A stretch of DNA of 64,000 nucleotides, from NCBI RefSeq assembly GCF_018835585.1, contig NZ_JAHGVE010000004.1:62001-126000 (forward strand). The letters are read 5' to 3'. Numbering within the stretch: the stretch's first letter is position 1; each line of letters starts with the position of its first letter. This stretch comes from Pelorhabdus rhamnosifermentans (GTDB lineage: Bacteria > Bacillota > Negativicutes > UMGS1260). This document shows, in pieces, positions 27,488 through 36,655 of this stretch. The translations under genes and the position numbers were made by a program. The notes beneath the pieces were generated by a model that was not told the origin of the DNA, did no database searches, and saw nothing but the letters and a program-made list of their open reading frames with translations.

Positions 27488-29899
27488 ATGACGAAGGTAG
27501 CCGAAGTATTTGTGAATATTACAGCAAAGTCACTTGACAAGGCTTTTACCTATTTAATTCCGGGACATCTCAAGGTGACAGTGGGGTGTCGTGTTGTTGT
27601 GCCCTTTGGACCTAGGCGGGTTGAGGGTTTTGTCTTGGATGTTAAGGATACGGTAGTAGAGCATGATTCGTTAAAATTCATTTTATCCTCTTTAGATGAA
27701 AGCCCTTGGTTTGATTCTGCCATGATTGCAACAGCTCATGCTATTGCTGATTATTATTTATGTTCCTTATCGGATGCTTTACGTCTCTTTATTCCGGGTA
27801 AAAGTGGTATTACATCCAAATCAGGCTATGTTTTGAATGAAAAGTTATCTGATTCAGAGAGATCTATGCTGCTAACTGAACTGGGTGATGAACAACAAAA
27901 GCTTTTTCAGCTTATTGCCAGCCAGAAATTTGTGACTCAAAAAGACTTGGAGCGACAGGGGATAGGCAAAGGGAATGCCATAAAGGGGCTTATTGATAAA
28001 GGATTAGTGTCTGTGAAAATTCTTACAGTCAAAAAGGCCTCAATTAAAACGGAAAAGGTAGTTACTCTTTGTTTAGACCTGGACAAACTTCAGGATGTTG
28101 ACTTGTCTCATAAACCAGCGCAGCAAAAACTTCTCACGCTACTTAAAGCGCATAGCTATTCATGGAAAGAATTGAAACAGCAAGGTATTCAACTGGCTAC
28201 AGCCAAAAAGCTTGTCCAAGCCGGACTGATTGAGATGCAGGAAATCCAAGTTTTACGGAATAGTTATCATAAGCCACAGCAAGATGCTGCGCCACCTTGT
28301 TATACAGTTGAGCAGCAAGCTGTTCTTGAAAAAATTATTCCGACAATTCAGGCTGGAAAGTTCAAAACCTTTTTACTGCATGGTGTGACAGGTAGCGGCA
28401 AAACAGAAGTCTATCTTGCCGCAGCGGCTGCAGCTCGTAAGCAAGGTAAACAAGTCATTGTCCTTGTCCCGGAAATTGCTCTCACTGGGCAAATTGTTCG
28501 GCGCTTTCAAGCAAGATTTGGTGATGATGTGGTTGTCATTCATAGCCGTTTAAGCTTAGGTGAACGATTTGATGGTTTTCAGCGAATGAAAGAAGAAAGT
28601 GCGGGGATTGTGATTGGTGCTCGCTCGGCGTTATTTGCGCCCGCTCATTATTTAGGACTGATTATTCTTGATGAAGAGCATGAGTTTACGTATAAACAAG
28701 AAGAAACACCTCGCTATCATGCCCGGACAGTCGCTGTCTTTCGCGCTTCCAAGACAGGCGCAACGGTTATTTTGGGGAGCGCGACTCCGTCCTTGGAAAG
28801 TTTTTATGAAGCCGAGCAGGGGCATTATCAATTGCTATCTTTAACGAAACGCATTGATGGCTCTGTTATGCCGCACGTGACTGTTGTGGATTTGGCAGCG
28901 AAGATGAAAGAAGGAAAGCGTTCTATCATTTCTGATGAGTTGGCTGAGTTACTTGTTCGTACAGTCAGCCACAAGCAGCAAGCCATCGTTTTGATTAATC
29001 GACGCGGTTATTCCACGTTTGTTTTGTGCCGGGAATGTGGTCATGTTATTCGCTGCCCCCATTGTGCCATTGCCTTGGTTTATCATGCTGTAGGAAAACA
29101 ATTGAAATGTCATTATTGCCGCCAGACTTTTCCTTTGCCTGATGTTTGTCCAGCCTGTCAGAGTCGTTATATTAAATATTTTGGGACAGGAACTCAAAAG
29201 GTCGAAGAAGAACTTGTGAGGTTATTGCCTGAGGCTCAAATTGTGCGGATGGACCAGGATACGACAGCAAGAAAATTTGCGCATGATCAGATATTAACGG
29301 ACTTTGCCAAGGGGAAACAGGATGTACTGCTTGGGACACAGATGGTTGCTAAGGGGCATGATATTCCCAATGTTACTGCAGTAGGGGTTATTTCAGCTGA
29401 TACAGCGCTTAATTTGCCTGATTTTCGTTCAGCCGAACGAACCTTTGCCTTAATTACCCAAGCAGCCGGCCGGGCTGGACGGGGAACGAAGGCCGGGGAG
29501 GTTGTTGTGCAAACCTATAATCCTGAGCACTATGCAATTTCTTGTGCTGCCGGACATGATTATGAGGGCTTTTATCAAGAAGAAATCAAATTTCGTCGTG
29601 AACTGGATTATCCGCCTTTTTGCCATATTGTGAAGATGATTTGGCAGGGCATGCAAGAAGGGCCACTACGTAAAGAGGTGGATCAGGCTGTTTTGGCTTT
29701 CAAGAACGTTTTACCGGAAAACAGCGGGGAGATACTAGGTCCTGTCGCTGCCCCGGTGGCAAAGATCCAGGATGTCTACCGCGTTATCGTGCTTGTGAAG
29801 ACACATCATTTAGGGAATGTTCGGAAAGCGATTAGACAACTTAATTTTCACCATCAAAGCAATGTAAGCGTGGATGTCGATCCTGTTAGCCTCATGTAA
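27488..29899 (+). CDS. priA: Primosomal protein N' (PriA helicase)
   Basis: 803 residues from ATG 27488 (MTKVAEVF; a TTG at 27473 is less likely because it lies in the terminator tail). Restarts stalled replication forks. Walker A LLHGVTGSGKTEVYL, DEEH box (LIILDEEHEF), SATPSLES, and two zinc clusters of CxxC pairs (CRECGHVIRCPHC; CHYC ... CPAC). C-terminal QAAGRAGR. First gene of the priA-def-fmt-DUF116-rsmB-rlmN row. Confidence 0.97.
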   Translation: MTKVAEVFVNITAKSLDKAFTYLIPGHLKVTVGCRVVVPFGPRRVEGFVLDVKDTVVEHDSLKFILSSLDESPWFDSAMIATAHAIADYYLCSLSDALRLFIPGKSGITSKSGYVLNEKLSDSERSMLLTELGDEQQKLFQLIASQKFVTQKDLERQGIGKGNAIKGLIDKGLVSVKILTVKKASIKTEKVVTLCLDLDKLQDVDLSHKPAQQKLLTLLKAHSYSWKELKQQGIQLATAKKLVQAGLIEMQEIQVLRNSYHKPQQDAAPPCYTVEQQAVLEKIIPTIQAGKFKTFLLHGVTGSGKTEVYLAAAAAARKQGKQVIVLVPEIALTGQIVRRFQARFGDDVVVIHSRLSLGERFDGFQRMKEESAGIVIGARSALFAPAHYLGLIILDEEHEFTYKQEETPRYHARTVAVFRASKTGATVILGSATPSLESFYEAEQGHYQLLSLTKRIDGSVMPHVTVVDLAAKMKEGKRSIISDELAELLVRTVSHKQQAIVLINRRGYSTFVLCRECGHVIRCPHCAIALVYHAVGKQLKCHYCRQTFPLPDVCPACQSRYIKYFGTGTQKVEEELVRLLPEAQIVRMDQDTTARKFAHDQILTDFAKGKQDVLLGTQMVAKGHDIPNVTAVGVISADTALNLPDFRSAERTFALITQAAGRAGRGTKAGEVVVQTYNPEHYAISCAAGHDYEGFYQEEIKFRRELDYPPFCHIVKMIWQGMQEGPLRKEVDQAVLAFKNVLPENSGEILGPVAAPVAKIQDVYRVIVLVKTHHLGNVRKAIRQLNFHHQSNVSVDVDPVSLM

Positions 29900-29985
29900 T
29901 GGAGTCGACACTCCCATTAGATTTTTTATTTATTTTATGCTAAAATTGTGTAAAGATTTAACATTCGATCATAGGAGGTAGCGTA

Positions 29986-30459
29986 ATGGCTATTCTAGAA
30001 ATAAAAAAAGCCGGAGATAAGATATTAAAAGAGCAGGCAAAAGAAGTGGCTCGTGTTGATAAGCGTATGAAACAACTGCTAGATAATATGGCTGAAACCA
30101 TGTATGATGCCGATGGTGTCGGACTGGCTGCGCCGCAAGTGGGGCAGTCGCTCAGACTAGTTGTCATTGATGTGGGCGAAGGCCTTGTGGAGCTGATTAA
30201 TCCCCAAATTACCAGCGGCGAAGGGGAAGAAAAGGCTTTGGAAGGCTGTCTCAGCGTGCCTGGCGTTTATGGCGAAGTAAAACGTTATAGTAAGGTGACT
30301 GTAGAGGCTCTTAATCGTCAGGGCAAAAAAGTAAAATATACGGGTACAGAATTGCTTGGACGTGCTTTTCAACACGAAATTGATCATTTGGAAGGTATTT
30401 TATTTATTGATAAGGCCGAATCTATTGTTACAGCACAGAAAGGTGAGGCGCATGAATAG
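29986..30459 (+). CDS. def: Peptide deformylase
   Basis: Removes the N-formyl group from nascent proteins. 157 residues. Three family motifs: GVGLAAPQVG, EGCLSVPG (metal Cys) and QHEIDHLEG (metal His pair and catalytic Glu). AGGAGGT before ATG 29986. Overlaps fmt by 8 bases, the standard coupling. Confidence 0.98.
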   Translation: MAILEIKKAGDKILKEQAKEVARVDKRMKQLLDNMAETMYDADGVGLAAPQVGQSLRLVVIDVGEGLVELINPQITSGEGEEKALEGCLSVPGVYGEVKRYSKVTVEALNRQGKKVKYTGTELLGRAFQHEIDHLEGILFIDKAESIVTAQKGEAHE

Positions 30460-31399
30460 TAAGCCTTTAAAGGTTATTTTTATGGGTACGCCTGATTTTG
30501 CTGTGCCCTGTTTGGAACAACTTGCTAAAAGTCCTTTGACTGATGTTGTGGCTGTCGTGAGTCAGCCTGATCGTCCGAAAGGGCGAGGGCAGAAGCTCGT
30601 TTTTACGCCTGTAAAGGAATGTGCCGTCAAGTTTAATATTCCAGTATTGCAGCCGGAAAAAGTGAAAGATGCCGCAGTGATTGACAAGCTAGCGGATTTT
30701 CAGCCTGATTTAATTGTCGTTGTTGCCTTTGGACAATTGTTGTCGCCAACCTTATTGGCATTGCCGCGTTTGGGCTGTATCAATGTTCATGCGTCGCTAC
30801 TTCCAAAGTATCGGGGTGCAGCGCCTATTCATTGGGCCATTATGAATGGGGAAACGGAGACAGGCGTGACAACCATGTATATGGATAAAGGGATGGATAC
30901 AGGGGATATGATTTTAACAGCCAAAACGGCCATTACACCAAATATGGTAACAGGTGAACTTCATGATAAGCTCATGCATCAAGGAGCTGAACTGCTTATG
31001 ATGACAGTGGAGAAGCTGATAAATGGCACGGCACCGTGCACCAAGCAGGATGCGGACCAGGCGACATATGCGCCGCTTCTTAAACGTTCTATTGAACGGA
31101 TTGATTGGAGTAGAACTGCGCAGGATATTCATAATAAAGTACGTGGCTTAAATCCCTGGCCGGGTGCATTTTGTCAAACAGAGAATTTTAGACTAAAAGT
31201 CTGGAAAACTGAGGTACTAGATACGGACACGCTTGGCGAGGCAGGTATGCTGATTGCGTGCACCGAACGGGGTTTTGTTGTTCAAACAGGTTCCGGTTTG
31301 TTGGAAGTCATCGAGGTTCAGCCAGCAAGCAAACGAAAAATGACTGCCCAGGAATGTATCTGTGGTTACTGCATTCATCCTGGCGATTTGATGGGGTAG
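30452..31399 (+). CDS. fmt: Methionyl-tRNA formyltransferase
   Basis: Formylates Met-tRNAi. 315 residues from ATG 30452 (AGGTGAGG site; it starts inside the end of def). FMGTPDFAVP, HASLLPKYRGAAPIHWAI and YMDKGMDTGD are diagnostic; C-terminal OB-like domain with KVRGLNPWPGAF. Confidence 0.97.
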   Translation: MNSKPLKVIFMGTPDFAVPCLEQLAKSPLTDVVAVVSQPDRPKGRGQKLVFTPVKECAVKFNIPVLQPEKVKDAAVIDKLADFQPDLIVVVAFGQLLSPTLLALPRLGCINVHASLLPKYRGAAPIHWAIMNGETETGVTTMYMDKGMDTGDMILTAKTAITPNMVTGELHDKLMHQGAELLMMTVEKLINGTAPCTKQDADQATYAPLLKRSIERIDWSRTAQDIHNKVRGLNPWPGAFCQTENFRLKVWKTEVLDTDTLGEAGMLIACTERGFVVQTGSGLLEVIEVQPASKRKMTAQECICGYCIHPGDLMG

Positions 31400-31411
31400 A
31401 GGTGTGAGTTT

Positions 31412-32188
31412 ATGCTGGAAGTGGTGAGTCGACCACAAAAAAGACTGTTTTTAGTGTTGATCCTGGTCAGTTTGCTCATTGCTGGTTTTTTCAGTTACTG
31501 GCTATGGAAAATTAGCATACCTGGTTTAGCCGTGATTAGTAGTTATCTGCCTTGGATGATTGGCCTAGTGCTTGGCACTATTTTATTGATCATTATGGCG
31601 GGTGTGACAGGCATTGTTTTGGCTATTATGGGATTTCGCACGCCGCGCTTTTTTCAGGGGATTGCTTGGTCGGCTATTAATATGTTATTTCCCATGACAA
31701 TTACGATCGGTAAACTATTTGATGTGGACAAGGAACGGATTGAACGCTCGTTTATTGAATTGAGTAATCATTTAATTCGGCAAAAACATATTATTGTCAA
31801 GCCGGAACAACTGCTTATTTTAACGCCTCACTGTATTCAACAGGAAAATTGTCCACATAAAGTTACGAAAACCATTACGAATTGTCGTCGTTGTGGTGCT
31901 TGTCAAGTAGGTGACTTAGCTGCTTTAGCGGAATATTATGGTGTCCATTTGGCCATTGTTACAGGCGGAACTTTGGCACGCAAGGTTGTGAAAACGATTC
32001 GTCCTCACGCTGTGCTTGCTATTGCCTGTGAACGGGATTTAACAAGCGGTATTCAAGATGTCTTTCCTTTACCTGTCATTGGTGTTTTAAATCAGCGACC
32101 TTGCGGTCCTTGTTGTAATACGCGTGTTGATATGACACTTGTCGAACAAACAGTGCAAAAATTTTTAGGCCAAAGCCGAGTGGAGTAA
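31412..32188 (+). CDS. DUF116 membrane protein with cysteine clusters
   Basis: 258 residues. Two to three N-terminal transmembrane helices (about 10-35, 45-75, 85-105), then a cytosolic domain with many cysteines: CIQQENCPHKV, NCRRCGACQ, and CGPCC near the end. This is DUF116, regularly found between fmt and rsmB in anaerobic Bacillota. The cysteines suggest a metal or Fe-S site; function is unknown. Confidence 0.85.
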   Translation: MLEVVSRPQKRLFLVLILVSLLIAGFFSYWLWKISIPGLAVISSYLPWMIGLVLGTILLIIMAGVTGIVLAIMGFRTPRFFQGIAWSAINMLFPMTITIGKLFDVDKERIERSFIELSNHLIRQKHIIVKPEQLLILTPHCIQQENCPHKVTKTITNCRRCGACQVGDLAALAEYYGVHLAIVTGGTLARKVVKTIRPHAVLAIACERDLTSGIQDVFPLPVIGVLNQRPCGPCCNTRVDMTLVEQTVQKFLGQSRVE

Positions 32189-32192
32189 TCAA

Positions 32193-33521
32193 ATGAAAGC
32201 AAGAGAAATTGCCTTACACATTGTCAATGAAGTAGAAAATAATGGGGCTTACGCCAATATTGTTTTGGCAAAAAGTTTAACGGCCCATCAGTTAAGTGAT
32301 CAAGATCGCCGTTTTGTAACAGAACTTGTGTATGGCACAGTAAGGTCCAAAGAAACGATTGATTATTTTCTAAAAAAATTTATTAGTCGAGGACTGGCTA
32401 GTTTGTCGCCTGTCATTTTAAATATTTTGCGCCTTGGGGTGTACCAACTCGTGTTTTTGACGAAAGTCCCCGTCTCTGCTGCTTGCAATCAGTCAGTAGA
32501 ATTGGCTAAAAAATATGGCCATGCCGGCACGGTGAAATTTGTGAATGGTGTACTGCGCAATATGGCTCGTCACGAGGAAAAACTGACTTATCCGGATAAA
32601 CAGCAGGACCCTGTGCGGTATCTGTCCCTTGTCTATTTTCATCCCGCGTGGATGGTAGAAAGGTGGCTGAAACGCTTTAGTTTTGATGAAACAGAGGCTT
32701 TATGCCAGGCCAATAATGAGATTTTACCACTGAGCCTCAGGACGAATACGCTTAAAATTGATCGGATAGCACTGTTAGAGAGATTAAGAGCCGAGGGAGT
32801 CATTTGCGAGGCAGCGCCGCTTGTTCCTGAGGGCATTCTTTGTTCAAAACATCCGTCATTAGGCAGTTTAGCTTCCCTCAAAGAGGGGCTGTTTCAGGTA
32901 CAGGATTTGAGTTCGATGCTTGTGGCCCATGTACTTGATCCAAAACCAGGTGAATATATTATTGATGCTTGCAGCGCGCCAGGGGGAAAAAGCACTCATA
33001 TGGCGGCGTTGATGAAAAATCGCGGGCGTATTTTAGCTATTGATCTTTATGAGCACAAACTCGCTTTGATTAAGCAAAATGCGCAGCGCTTAGGCATGGA
33101 TATGATTGAAACGCGCGCTCTTGATGCGACAGATTTGGTAGCCGCTCATGTGGGGCAGGCTGACAGGGTCCTCGTTGATGCACCTTGTTCCGGTCTGGGG
33201 ATTTTACGGCACAAGGCAGATGCCAGATGGCGCAAAAGTGAAGCTTTGCTGATGGAGCTTCCTCCTTTGCAGATAGCTATTTTAGAGAGTGCCGCCAAGT
33301 GTCTTAAAGGGAACGGCATCCTTGTTTATAGCACTTGTACGATTGAACCGGAAGAAAATGGTGATGTTGTACAGAAATTTTTAGCGGCTCATCCTGAATT
33401 TGTATTAGAAGAGACTGGTCGCTATCTTCCTTGCCCTGTACCTGGCTTTTTTGTCCAGTATTTACCACATAAGGATCATCAGGATGGCTTTTTTATTGCG
33501 CGTATGCGCCTGAAAGCTTAA
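32193..33521 (+). CDS. rsmB: 16S rRNA (cytosine-967-C5)-methyltransferase RsmB
   Basis: 442 residues. N-terminal NusB-like RNA-binding domain (REIALHIVNEVE ... FVTELVYGTVR), C-terminal SAM-dependent m5C methyltransferase: DACSAPGGKSTHMAAL, VDAPCSGLGILR and STCTIEPEEN with the two catalytic cysteines. 4 bases after the DUF116 gene. Confidence 0.97.
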   Translation: MKAREIALHIVNEVENNGAYANIVLAKSLTAHQLSDQDRRFVTELVYGTVRSKETIDYFLKKFISRGLASLSPVILNILRLGVYQLVFLTKVPVSAACNQSVELAKKYGHAGTVKFVNGVLRNMARHEEKLTYPDKQQDPVRYLSLVYFHPAWMVERWLKRFSFDETEALCQANNEILPLSLRTNTLKIDRIALLERLRAEGVICEAAPLVPEGILCSKHPSLGSLASLKEGLFQVQDLSSMLVAHVLDPKPGEYIIDACSAPGGKSTHMAALMKNRGRILAIDLYEHKLALIKQNAQRLGMDMIETRALDATDLVAAHVGQADRVLVDAPCSGLGILRHKADARWRKSEALLMELPPLQIAILESAAKCLKGNGILVYSTCTIEPEENGDVVQKFLAAHPEFVLEETGRYLPCPVPGFFVQYLPHKDHQDGFFIARMRLKA

Positions 33522-33543
33522 GGACAGGGAGGAGGCTGAAATT

Positions 33544-34596
33544 TTGGGAGTTAATTTATTTGGTTTATCGGCTCAGGAAATCGCGGAGGTTATTGCGCCT
33601 TATGGGCTAAAGGCTTTTCGCGGGAAACAAATTGCTAAAGGAATGTATCAACGGTTTCTGGCTGACTTTCAGGATATGACGGATCTGAGTAAAGCAGATC
33701 GTGCTTTACTTAGTGAACATTTTTCAATTGATACGGTGACCGTGAAAGCGGAGCAACATTCGAAAGACGGAAAAACAAGCAAATATTTATTGGCCTTTGT
33801 TGGTGGTGATTGCGTAGAAACAGTACTCATGCGTCAACCTTATGGCAATAGTATCTGTATTTCTACCCAAGTAGGGTGTGCCATGGGATGTTTATTTTGT
33901 GCTTCGACTTTAAATGGACTTGTACGGAATTTAACAGTAGGCGAGATATTGGCGCAGGTAGTTTTTATGCAACAACAACTTGCAGTGGCGCAGCAAAAAG
34001 TCGATACGATTGTTGTCATGGGTTCAGGTGAGCCTTTGCACAACTATGATCATTTAGTTCAGTTTTTGAAACTTTGTCATGAAGACTATGTCTTTCATTT
34101 GGGATACCGTCATATTACGGTGTCTACAGCAGGCATTGTGCCGAAAATTTATGCTCTTGCCAAAGAGCAACTTCCTGTAACTCTATCAATTTCGCTTCAT
34201 GCTCCGACTGATGAGCTTCGTTCACGCCTCATGCCTGTGAATAGGCGATTTTCTCTTGCGGATCTTTTGACAGCAGGTGATGCTTATGCAATGGAGACTG
34301 GACGACGTGTTACTTATGAATACATCCTCATTGCTGGAGTCAATGACGGCGAGGAACAAGCTCGTCTGCTGGCAAAACTTATGAAAGGCAAGCTGGCTAA
34401 TGTCAATTTGATTCCGGTAAATCCTGTTGTTGAGCGTGGGCTAGCGCGGCCGAAGGCTGAGCAAATGGAACGATTTGCTAAAGTTTTAGAAGAACGTCAT
34501 ATTACGGTGACGGTGAGACGAGAAATGGGTGGTGACATTCAAGCCGCTTGTGGTCAGCTTCGCCATCAGATTTTAGCAGGAAAAGACGTTAAATGA
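33544..34596 (+). CDS. rlmN: 23S rRNA / tRNA adenine-C2 methyltransferase RlmN (radical SAM)
   Basis: 350 residues. CxxxCxxC cluster in TQVGCAMGCLFCAS, the methyl-carrying C-terminal Cys in QAACGQLRHQ, and GSGEPLHNYD. TTG start at 33544 with GGGAGGAGG upstream. Methylates A2503 of 23S rRNA and A37 of some tRNAs. Confidence 0.97.
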   Translation: MGVNLFGLSAQEIAEVIAPYGLKAFRGKQIAKGMYQRFLADFQDMTDLSKADRALLSEHFSIDTVTVKAEQHSKDGKTSKYLLAFVGGDCVETVLMRQPYGNSICISTQVGCAMGCLFCASTLNGLVRNLTVGEILAQVVFMQQQLAVAQQKVDTIVVMGSGEPLHNYDHLVQFLKLCHEDYVFHLGYRHITVSTAGIVPKIYALAKEQLPVTLSISLHAPTDELRSRLMPVNRRFSLADLLTAGDAYAMETGRRVTYEYILIAGVNDGEEQARLLAKLMKGKLANVNLIPVNPVVERGLARPKAEQMERFAKVLEERHITVTVRREMGGDIQAACGQLRHQILAGKDVK

Positions 34597-34607
34597 TCTT
34601 GAATTTT

Positions 34608-34636
34608 TTGACTATGCGATAAAATTCGCATATAAT
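34608..34636 (+). promoter_or_regulatory. Strong promoter of the FHA-prpC-rodA-pbp-prkC operon
   Basis: TTGACT at 34608-34613, 17-base spacer, TATAAT at 34631-34636, 42 bases before the first start codon. Confidence 0.9.
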
Positions 34637-34677
34637 GATTTATAAGTTACAAAATTTCGCATATTGGAGTGTCTGTT

Positions 34678-35448
34678 GTGAAATTTGTGCGCAATTTAGA
34701 GAATCTTTTTGAGAAATATATAGAAGGCTATTGTAATGCGAAATTTTCTGGCGATTTACAGCCAGCTGAAATTGCTAAACATGTGATTCGCGAAATGGAA
34801 AATAAACGTTCCATCGGAATTTCCAAGACTTATGTACCGAATCACTATTGTATCGCTCTTGGTACACATGATTATGAAAATCTTTTGCCTGTTGTGGCAG
34901 CGATTCAAGACGAGCTTTCCCAACATTTATTTGCAGCACTTGAGAGAAGGGGCTATACGATTTTAGGGCAGCCTAGTTTTGAGTTTGTGGCAGATTCCAC
35001 TGCGAAGAAAAATAGTTTTAGCGTGGAGGGGGAATTTACGGAAGCCATTCCGTATGAGAAAACGGTGCAACAGTCTAAGGCAACGGATGAGCCTACAGAT
35101 TTTGGTCAAACGAAAAAATTTACTCGAACACCTGTAGTTGGGCAGGAATCTCCTAAGTTTCAGGGGCTCATTACCGTTGTGGAAGGTCCTGATGAAGGAC
35201 TAAAAATTCCAGTGGGTACGCAACGCTTTCATATGGGGCGGCGGGAGAGCAATGAACTTTCTCTGACTGATATGAATACGTCGCGTCTTCATGCTTATAT
35301 CTCTTATGAAGCAGGTCAACATGTATTAAGCGATGCGCAGAGCCTCAATGGCACGTATGTGAATGGAAGCCGGATTAGCCGGAAAATACTGCAGTCAGGG
35401 GATCAAATTAAAATCGGTCACACCCTGCTAAGTTATGAGGTGATCTGA
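34678..35448 (+). CDS. FhaA-like protein: DUF3662 plus FHA domain
   Basis: 256 residues from GTG 34678 (GGAG 8 bases upstream). N-terminal DUF3662 domain (about 1-115: NLENLFEKYIEGYCNAKFSG, VPNHYCIAL), a linker rich in charged and T/S residues, and a C-terminal FHA domain (about 165-255: MGRRESNELSL, SRLHAYI, SLNGTYVNG). FHA domains bind phosphothreonine. With prkC and prpC in the same operon it is a likely PrkC partner or substrate, as FhaA is for PknB in actinobacteria. Confidence 0.9.
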   Translation: MKFVRNLENLFEKYIEGYCNAKFSGDLQPAEIAKHVIREMENKRSIGISKTYVPNHYCIALGTHDYENLLPVVAAIQDELSQHLFAALERRGYTILGQPSFEFVADSTAKKNSFSVEGEFTEAIPYEKTVQQSKATDEPTDFGQTKKFTRTPVVGQESPKFQGLITVVEGPDEGLKIPVGTQRFHMGRRESNELSLTDMNTSRLHAYISYEAGQHVLSDAQSLNGTYVNGSRISRKILQSGDQIKIGHTLLSYEVI

Positions 35449-35449
35449 T

Positions 35450-35926
35450 GTGACGCATATAGCTTTGCCTGTCATTAGTATTGGTCAGACTTTTGCAATC
35501 ATTGGGATGTTTTTGCAGTATAGTTTATTGCTTTTAATTTATTATTTTTTATATCGCATCATTCATTTCGGCTACGGTGATCTTTCAAAGCAGCCACAAG
35601 CTGCTGCTCAGACGGATTCTATTCAAGAAAGTGCAGCAAGACTTGTTGTGATGAATCCAGGGAGTGAACAGCATCTTCAGACAGAGTATGTCATTCATGA
35701 AGGAATAACATTTGGGCGCAACAAGCATAATACGGTTATTTTAGAAGATCCATTTGTTTCGTATGAACATGCCTGTATTAGCCCTGTCAGGCAAGATTAT
35801 GTTCTAACTGATTTACATAGTCGAAATGGTGTTTTTGTTAATGAAACCAAGATCCAGGCAGAATGGATGCTCAGTCCGGGTGATGAAATTCGGATCGGGG
35901 CTGTCATATTTCGGTTTGAGAGGTGA
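35450..35926 (+). CDS. Membrane-anchored FHA-domain protein (FhaB/FipA-like)
   Basis: 158 residues. One N-terminal transmembrane helix (about 12-38, FAIIGMFLQYSLLLLIYYFL), a linker, then FHA (FGRNKHNTVIL, VSYEHACI, LHSRNGVFVN). GTG start directly after the previous stop. The anchored FHA domain next to rodA/ftsW and a PBP suggests phospho-dependent scaffolding of wall synthesis. Same layout as actinobacterial fhaB; exact role is inferred. Confidence 0.87.
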   Translation: MTHIALPVISIGQTFAIIGMFLQYSLLLLIYYFLYRIIHFGYGDLSKQPQAAAQTDSIQESAARLVVMNPGSEQHLQTEYVIHEGITFGRNKHNTVILEDPFVSYEHACISPVRQDYVLTDLHSRNGVFVNETKIQAEWMLSPGDEIRIGAVIFRFER

Positions 35927-35931
35927 GCAAC

Positions 35932-36654
35932 GTGTTAGCTTTTGTGAAAACAGACATTGGTTTAGTACGTGAAGTGAATGAAGATCAATTTGCATTTCAA
36001 CCGCCGAACCTGTTTGTTGTTGCCGACGGAATGGGGGGGCATGTGGCAGGTGAAATTGCAAGTAAATTAGCTGTTACGACGATTGCCCAATATATTGATG
36101 AGCACTTCGATAGTGAGCATATTGAGCAGATGCTTGAACGAGCTGTTCATTTGGCTAATCAGCATATTTACGAACGTTCGCAGCAAGGTCGGCAGTATTT
36201 GGGAATGGGTACTACCGTAACGGCTTGTTATGTAGTAGATAATCTTCTTTACTGGGCCCATGTAGGCGATAGTCGGATGTATCTTCTTCATGGCAGTGAA
36301 CTCAAGCAAATTACAGATGATCATTCGCTTGTTGGTGAATTACTGCGTAATGGCACGATTACCAAAGCAGAAGCAGCCGTCCATCCCCAAAGAAATATTT
36401 TAACAAGGGCTGTTGGAACAAGTAGCAAAATTTTAGTTGATTCAGGTCATTTAGAATGGGAAAAAACAGATGTCATACTGCTTTGTACAGATGGTCTTAG
36501 CGGACTTGTTTCTGAAGATAAAATCAGCGAATTGTTAGTTGCAGCCCGTGAGGATGGCCAGTCTGCCATTGATTGCCTTGTTCAACAAGCGTTAGCTGCA
36601 GGAGGTCACGATAATATTACTGTGATTTTAGCTCATTATACAGGGGTAGATTAA
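35932..36654 (+). CDS. prpC: PP2C-type Ser/Thr protein phosphatase
   Basis: 240 residues from GTG 35932 (GAGAGGTG 7 bases upstream; MLAFVKTDIG matches PrpC N termini). Metal-binding aspartates in VNEDQF, VVADGMGGH, LLCTDGLSG and GGHDNITVI. Reverses PrkC phosphorylation. 1 base before rodA/ftsW. Confidence 0.95.
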   Translation: MLAFVKTDIGLVREVNEDQFAFQPPNLFVVADGMGGHVAGEIASKLAVTTIAQYIDEHFDSEHIEQMLERAVHLANQHIYERSQQGRQYLGMGTTVTACYVVDNLLYWAHVGDSRMYLLHGSELKQITDDHSLVGELLRNGTITKAEAAVHPQRNILTRAVGTSSKILVDSGHLEWEKTDVILLCTDGLSGLVSEDKISELLVAAREDGQSAIDCLVQQALAAGGHDNITVILAHYTGVD

Positions 36655-36655
36655 G